From: Methanobacteriota archaeon
Lineage (GTDB): Archaea; Thermoplasmatota; Poseidoniia; Poseidoniales; Poseidoniaceae
NCBI GenBank assembly: GCA_002726845.1
Contig: PBSP01000056.1
Span: forward strand, 1 to 9,242
DNA: 9,242 nucleotides
Direction: 5' to 3'
How positions within the stretch are numbered: position 1 is the first letter of the stretch; each line of letters starts with the position of its first letter. This document shows, piece after piece, positions 5,987 through 9,242 of the stretch. The position numbers and the translations under genes are program-made. The notes under the pieces are model-generated. The model made no database searches. It saw only the letters and a program-made list of their open reading frames with translations, and was not told the origin of the DNA.

Positions 5987-6005
5987 CCCATTGAGAGGAG
6001 AAGCC

Positions 6006-6455
6006 ATGAGCGAGTGGGAGCGTCTGACTCTAACACATGAAGAAAACGATGCAGAGAAGAGCGAACTCGCATCAACACCAGAGGCTTTGCACCAAAAATT
6101 CCATGAAAACGCTGACCACTTGCATGAGGTAAGAGGCATGCATACGCACGTTCTCGTGCAAGCAGGCATGCTACCAGAATCTCACCTTGCTGATGTTGAT
6201 CCATCCCAACGACTGGACTGGATGTTGAAGGAATTGCACGGAATGCGCGACCCAGACGGTCTTACCATTCCATTGCGAGGAATCGCATCAGAAGACCTTG
6301 AGCTCAACATTCAAAAAAACGATTCTGAAACACGAGTTCAGATTCGCATCGAAGAGGAAGGCCATGAACCGTTTGAACGAATTCTACCGCTAGCAGGCAA
6401 CGACCTTGATGTTCGGGCCCACTTTGCAAACGGTCAGCTGCGCCTCCGCTGGTAG
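6006..6455 (+). CDS. Small protein with alpha-crystallin/CS-like C-terminal domain (Hsp20-like)
   Basis: This 149-residue cytosolic protein has no signal peptide. The start ATG 6006 has GAGAGGAG (5993-6000) at 5-nt spacing and lies 19 nt after the helicase stop, so the two are probably co-transcribed. The frame is open back to 5934, but the upstream Met lies inside the helicase gene and has no ribosome site. Residues about 10-80 are charged and helical (His-rich, with WMLKELHGM at 72-80). Residues 95-149 form predicted strands ending in ILPLAGNDLDVRAHFANGQLRLRW, which resembles the last strands of small heat-shock alpha-crystallin domains (the v-x-A-x-F-x-NG-x-L-x-I/L pattern). The domain is shorter than a full alpha-crystallin domain (about 90), and the C-terminal I-X-I oligomerisation tail is absent. 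A chaperone-like or adaptor role is only inferred. A lineage-specific hypothetical protein is the alternative. Confidence 0.7.
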   Translation: MSEWERLTLTHEENDAEKSELASTPEALHQKFHENADHLHEVRGMHTHVLVQAGMLPESHLADVDPSQRLDWMLKELHGMRDPDGLTIPLRGIASEDLELNIQKNDSETRVQIRIEEEGHEPFERILPLAGNDLDVRAHFANGQLRLRW

Positions 6456-6459
6456 AACA

Positions 6460-9242
6460 TCAGTACTTCTTGTAACTGAGTTCAGTGATCATTTTGTCCA
6501 ACGCACCTTGGGCAGATTGCTGATGTGACGGTCCTAACTCTTCCCGACTGTAACGAGCCATCTCAAACATGTTATCCAAGGATTCAAGCGCATCATCACT
6601 GATTCCTGGTGTAGCTTGTCGAATCGCTACTTCGAATTCTCGTACCGTTTCAAAGTCACGACGTAAGAGGCCGCGAGTTTGGAGCGTTCCACATAAGTTC
6701 TGATAGCAATTGAAAATCGCTTCTCGAATTGCATCACCAGCGGCGAGGAGTTCTGCAGTGTATTCGAACACCTCGGACATTTCCGACAACAATTCATTCT
6801 GACGTTGCCGGCGATAGTAGACCGTTGCCAGTGCTACTGCCGCTGCGAGGAAGACCAAGACAACATACGTCCAAGGACTGATTTGAGCAGCTTCTGCTTC
6901 ATATTCATATTCGAAGGCAAATTGTCTGTTGTTGTTGAACAAAAGCAGCGTTGATTCGGAAAGACGCGGATCTGTAATCACGATATCAAGCGTTACCTCA
7001 CCGTACTCCGAGGCGTCACCAAAGGATCCTTGTGCGAAATCAAATTCGGCGACACCGTCTGCATCTGTCCGGTAACTCTTCCTATCGAGTTCCGTGCCGT
7101 TTCCTGCCTTGAGAATGAATTCAACCTCAATGCCTGCAATTCCTTGTTTGTTGTCTTTGGCGATGATTTCCAATTGTCCGTCGATTAACTCATCCTCGTT
7201 TTCTTCGATCGCATCCAAATCAACTTCGATTTCGGCATCGACCTTGATGTAAATTCGATGAACTTCCGATGCTCCATTGATGTAACGAGTTGAATCTCGA
7301 GGTACATCGAGGCTGATGAATTGGTCACCAGGGACGAGCGTGCCGGGTGCGGTTATGAAGATGCTGAAGTTACCGACGTTCCACAAGGTTCGGTCAAGAT
7401 CGAAACAAGAAGCACCCTCGAAGTTCTCTACACAATTTGAGCCGTTTCCGACGTAAACGATCAGGTTCTCAAACACCTCTCCGATGCCACCAACCTCTGC
7501 AACACTACCCTTCAGTTGTATCTGATTGGTTGCATCTCCTCGTACCGATACCTGAGAGGAATCTGAATCAATGGTTATGATGATGTCCGACCAGACCACC
7601 ACCGTTCCGTTGGTGAGCGTGCTCAAATGCTCCTGAGTACCCTCAAAGACGACTTGCAGAACGTGATCGTTGCCTCGCTCCAAATCCATTTCAGCATAAA
7701 CTTGTCCTGCAAAGCTTCCATCTTCTGAGGTGGTAAGTGTTGCAACGAGTTCACCGTCCAAATAAACCAAAACGTTCTCATTGTCAATTCCATCTTGATC
7801 GACGGTATCGATATCAAACAATCGTCCAGAGAATGTCCAGAACTCTCCACGTGTCGCTTCGATTCCGTCGTCAAATTGCAGTGTCATTGCTGAGCGATGA
7901 GCCAAGAAGAAACTCTGATTGGCATAGCCTTCACGATAGTATCCTTGCGCAATCACATTCGCTTCGAGCAGATTGTCCCCGAAGTTGAAGAAATCCTGGA
8001 CCGTCCACTCGTAGGAATACTGCCCGTTCGAATCGGTGGTAACTTGTCCCAGAACAAACCCGTCAACCTTCAACTCCACAACATGACCTGCAATGGGTTG
8101 CAATTGGTTGTCAAGAACGCTTCCTGAAATGATTGTTGTATCGGTTACTGCAAGTGGCGATGGGACCGTTACTGTAACCAAGATTTGGCTGAATATGGTC
8201 CAAGTTCCTGATGCTTGACTTGGGAGGTAGAAGACAGTACCGTTGAATTGCGTGTCGAGAGAAATCGGTCCAAGTGCAGCATCAGCGGGAACAGGAATAA
8301 CTGCAGTGAAGCGTCCGGATTCATCTGTCGAGACATTGGTCATCCAGACACCACCGAGGTAAATGTCCACACTCTGATTTGGTAATGGAATATCCACGAT
8401 GTCCAAAAGTCGCCCTTGAACGGTCATCGTGTCCTCGCGGTTGACTTCCCCGGTTGGCGTAATCAAGAGAATTTGCGTTGGCACACTGACGTTGAAATCG
8501 ACGGTTGCGCTACTTGGCATGTAGAACTCAGGGTCAACCGAGTCACCAATGCCAACCGGATCAACCCAATCACGGCCGCCTGTAAAGCGCACCTCAACCA
8601 TGTGTGGACCCGAGCTTGTCGACTCAGGAACGAGGTAGGAGATGGAGTACGAACCTGTCAGAGCGTCGCTTTCGATGCTTGCAACAGGTACACCGTCAAC
8701 AAACAGCCGTACAATGGCGACAGAAGGAGAACCGTCGACGTACAGAGGCATTCCAAGGTCATCCAGCAGTGTTCCGTTAACGTAGAGTATTTCGCCTGCG
8801 ATGAGAGATTCTGTATGTTCTAGAATCGTCATGTTGGTATCAGCGAGCGTCACAAACTGCGTTGAGGTATTGTAGCCCATGATACCTGTAGTGCCGAGGA
8901 TGCCACTGTAGGATGCAGTAACATCACTGAATCCGATGGATGCATTAAACGGCACGACAAGGCTGCCCAACGCCGTTCCGTTTGCAAACGTAGTCACAGT
9001 CACTGAAACTGCATCGGTTGTGTTGGTCGCTGGCAGACTGAGGGTCACTTGCTGTCCATCCATCGGGGCGCCGAGGTTGTCCTCAAGCAGGATGCGAACA
9101 TCAAGTACAGTTCCGCGTTCGGTTCGATCGTTCAGTGATGGTTGTCCCAGAGCATCCAGCGAGGGTTGTAAGAACGTAATTGTGGAGAACCCTCGGCTGT
9201 CGAAGGTGGTGTTGTTTTGCGAGCCGATGTAGTAATTGACAG
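6460..9242 (-). CDS. Large membrane-anchored surface protein with Ig-like/carboxypeptidase-regulatory-like repeats and DUF4129-like tail (5' truncated)
   Basis: The C-terminal 926 residues are present. The frame stays open and protein-like to the window edge, so the Met at 9063 is internal. About seven beta-sandwich units of roughly 90-100 residues follow one another, each with a G-x-L-x-D-x-x-x-x-P...V-D-G...T-D-x-x-G pattern typical of carboxypeptidase-regulatory-like or Big-type domains. At least 15 N-x-S/T sequons suggest an exported glycoprotein. A membrane segment WTYVVLVFLAAAVALATVYY (790-809; 6814-6873) is followed by RRQRQ, giving outside N-terminus and inside C-terminus. The 117-residue tail (810-926) contains GLLRRDFETVREFEVAIRQA and ALESLDNMFEMARYSREELG, resembling DUF4129 (T-x-x-E-F and A-R-Y-S motifs). 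DUF4129 genes often neighbour transglutaminase-like, MoxR-ATPase and DUF58 genes; any such partners would lie upstream, beyond the window. Convergent with the Hsp20-like gene; the stops are 4 nt apart. Confidence 0.85.
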   Translation of the reverse strand, partial: VNYYIGSQNNTTFDSRGFSTITFLQPSLDALGQPSLNDRTERGTVLDVRILLEDNLGAPMDGQQVTLSLPATNTTDAVSVTVTTFANGTALGSLVVPFNASIGFSDVTASYSGILGTTGIMGYNTSTQFVTLADTNMTILEHTESLIAGEILYVNGTLLDDLGMPLYVDGSPSVAIVRLFVDGVPVASIESDALTGSYSISYLVPESTSSGPHMVEVRFTGGRDWVDPVGIGDSVDPEFYMPSSATVDFNVSVPTQILLITPTGEVNREDTMTVQGRLLDIVDIPLPNQSVDIYLGGVWMTNVSTDESGRFTAVIPVPADAALGPISLDTQFNGTVFYLPSQASGTWTIFSQILVTVTVPSPLAVTDTTIISGSVLDNQLQPIAGHVVELKVDGFVLGQVTTDSNGQYSYEWTVQDFFNFGDNLLEANVIAQGYYREGYANQSFFLAHRSAMTLQFDDGIEATRGEFWTFSGRLFDIDTVDQDGIDNENVLVYLDGELVATLTTSEDGSFAGQVYAEMDLERGNDHVLQVVFEGTQEHLSTLTNGTVVVWSDIIITIDSDSSQVSVRGDATNQIQLKGSVAEVGGIGEVFENLIVYVGNGSNCVENFEGASCFDLDRTLWNVGNFSIFITAPGTLVPGDQFISLDVPRDSTRYINGASEVHRIYIKVDAEIEVDLDAIEENEDELIDGQLEIIAKDNKQGIAGIEVEFILKAGNGTELDRKSYRTDADGVAEFDFAQGSFGDASEYGEVTLDIVITDPRLSESTLLLFNNNRQFAFEYEYEAEAAQISPWTYVVLVFLAAAVALATVYYRRQRQNELLSEMSEVFEYTAELLAAGDAIREAIFNCYQNLCGTLQTRGLLRRDFETVREFEVAIRQATPGISDDALESLDNMFEMARYSREELGPSHQQSAQGALDKMITELSYKKY
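6928..8802 (-). repeat. Tandem extracellular beta-domain repeats in the surface protein
   Basis: Six successive units can be outlined from recurring motifs; a further partial unit lies upstream to the window edge. Approximate limits are 8802-8485, 8448-8164, 8151-7876, 7860-7588, 7542-7240 and 7188-6928. Shared features are an opening strand (NGTLLDDLGMPL, QGRLLDIVDIPLP, SGSVLDNQLQPI, SGRLFDIDTV), a V-D-G/L-D-G/L-G-G turn, then TDESGRF, TDSNGQY, SEDGSF or TDADGVA, and a closing strand (VEVRFTG, LDTQFNG, LQVVFEG). The repeats are diverged at the DNA level, so the array is old. Unit limits are my estimates. Confidence 0.55.

Noticed and set aside
5934..6005. Upstream start for the Hsp20-like protein
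   Set aside because: It overlaps the helicase coding sequence and has no ribosome site, while ATG 6006 has GAGAGGAG at 5 nt.
8416..8823. Plus-strand 135-aa frame inside the surface protein gene
   Set aside because: It is antisense to a clear repeat-domain coding region, with no ribosome site and no recognisable features.
9061..9063. Met at 9063 as the start of the surface protein
   Set aside because: The 59 codons before it in frame are open and resemble the repeat domains, and a signal peptide is missing, so the true start lies outside the window.
1..9242. CRISPR array, insertion sequence or integrase/attachment site
   Set aside because: No regularly spaced direct repeats, no transposase or recombinase motifs and no terminal inverted repeats flanking a gene were seen.

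Overview
The window most likely comes from an archaeon. Two tandem archaellin-type genes carry or match the archaellin signature. A Rad3/XPD-type DEAH helicase, a TATA-like element close upstream of a start codon and GGTG/GAGG-type ribosome sites fit the same picture. Balanced base composition, an enterobacterial-type 451-residue NADP glutamate dehydrogenase and a large Ser/Thr/Asn-rich surface protein recall marine planktonic Euryarchaeota (Marine Group II, Poseidoniales-like). That placement is an inference from gene style; no rRNA or other marker is present.

Layout: (1) 1-1056, plus strand: the end of one archaellin-like gene and a complete second one 4 nt later, the tail of an archaellum filament locus. 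(2) 1057-1197: a convergent intergenic gap. (3) 1198-3100, minus strand: a small acidic protein made of two duplicated helical TerB-like units, then glutamate dehydrogenase (gdhA). (4) 3101-3202: a divergent promoter region with three evenly spaced TGT-N3-ACA palindromes directly upstream of a TATA-like box. (5) 3203-5986 and 6006-6455, plus strand: a ribbon-helix-helix (CopG-type) regulator, a possible small protein in a stretch rich in inverted repeats, an Fe-S Rad3/XPD/DinG-like helicase, and a small protein with an alpha-crystallin/CS-like C-terminus. (6) 6460-9242, minus strand: the C-terminal 926 residues of a large extracellular beta-domain protein with one membrane anchor and a DUF4129-like cytoplasmic tail; its start lies beyond the window edge.

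How the genes may work together: the filament proteins and the surface protein belong to the cell envelope, gdhA to nitrogen assimilation, and the helicase with its 19-nt-spaced downstream neighbour to DNA repair or stress. The strongest unexplained signals are the three-box operator in front of the RHH gene, which suggests autoregulation and perhaps co-control of the divergent TerB-like/gdhA strand, and the run of about six inverted repeats at 3613-3849 between the RHH and helicase genes. I did not find a complete new multi-gene system that I could defend. The RHH/operator/structured-element/helicase segment is the best candidate for one.
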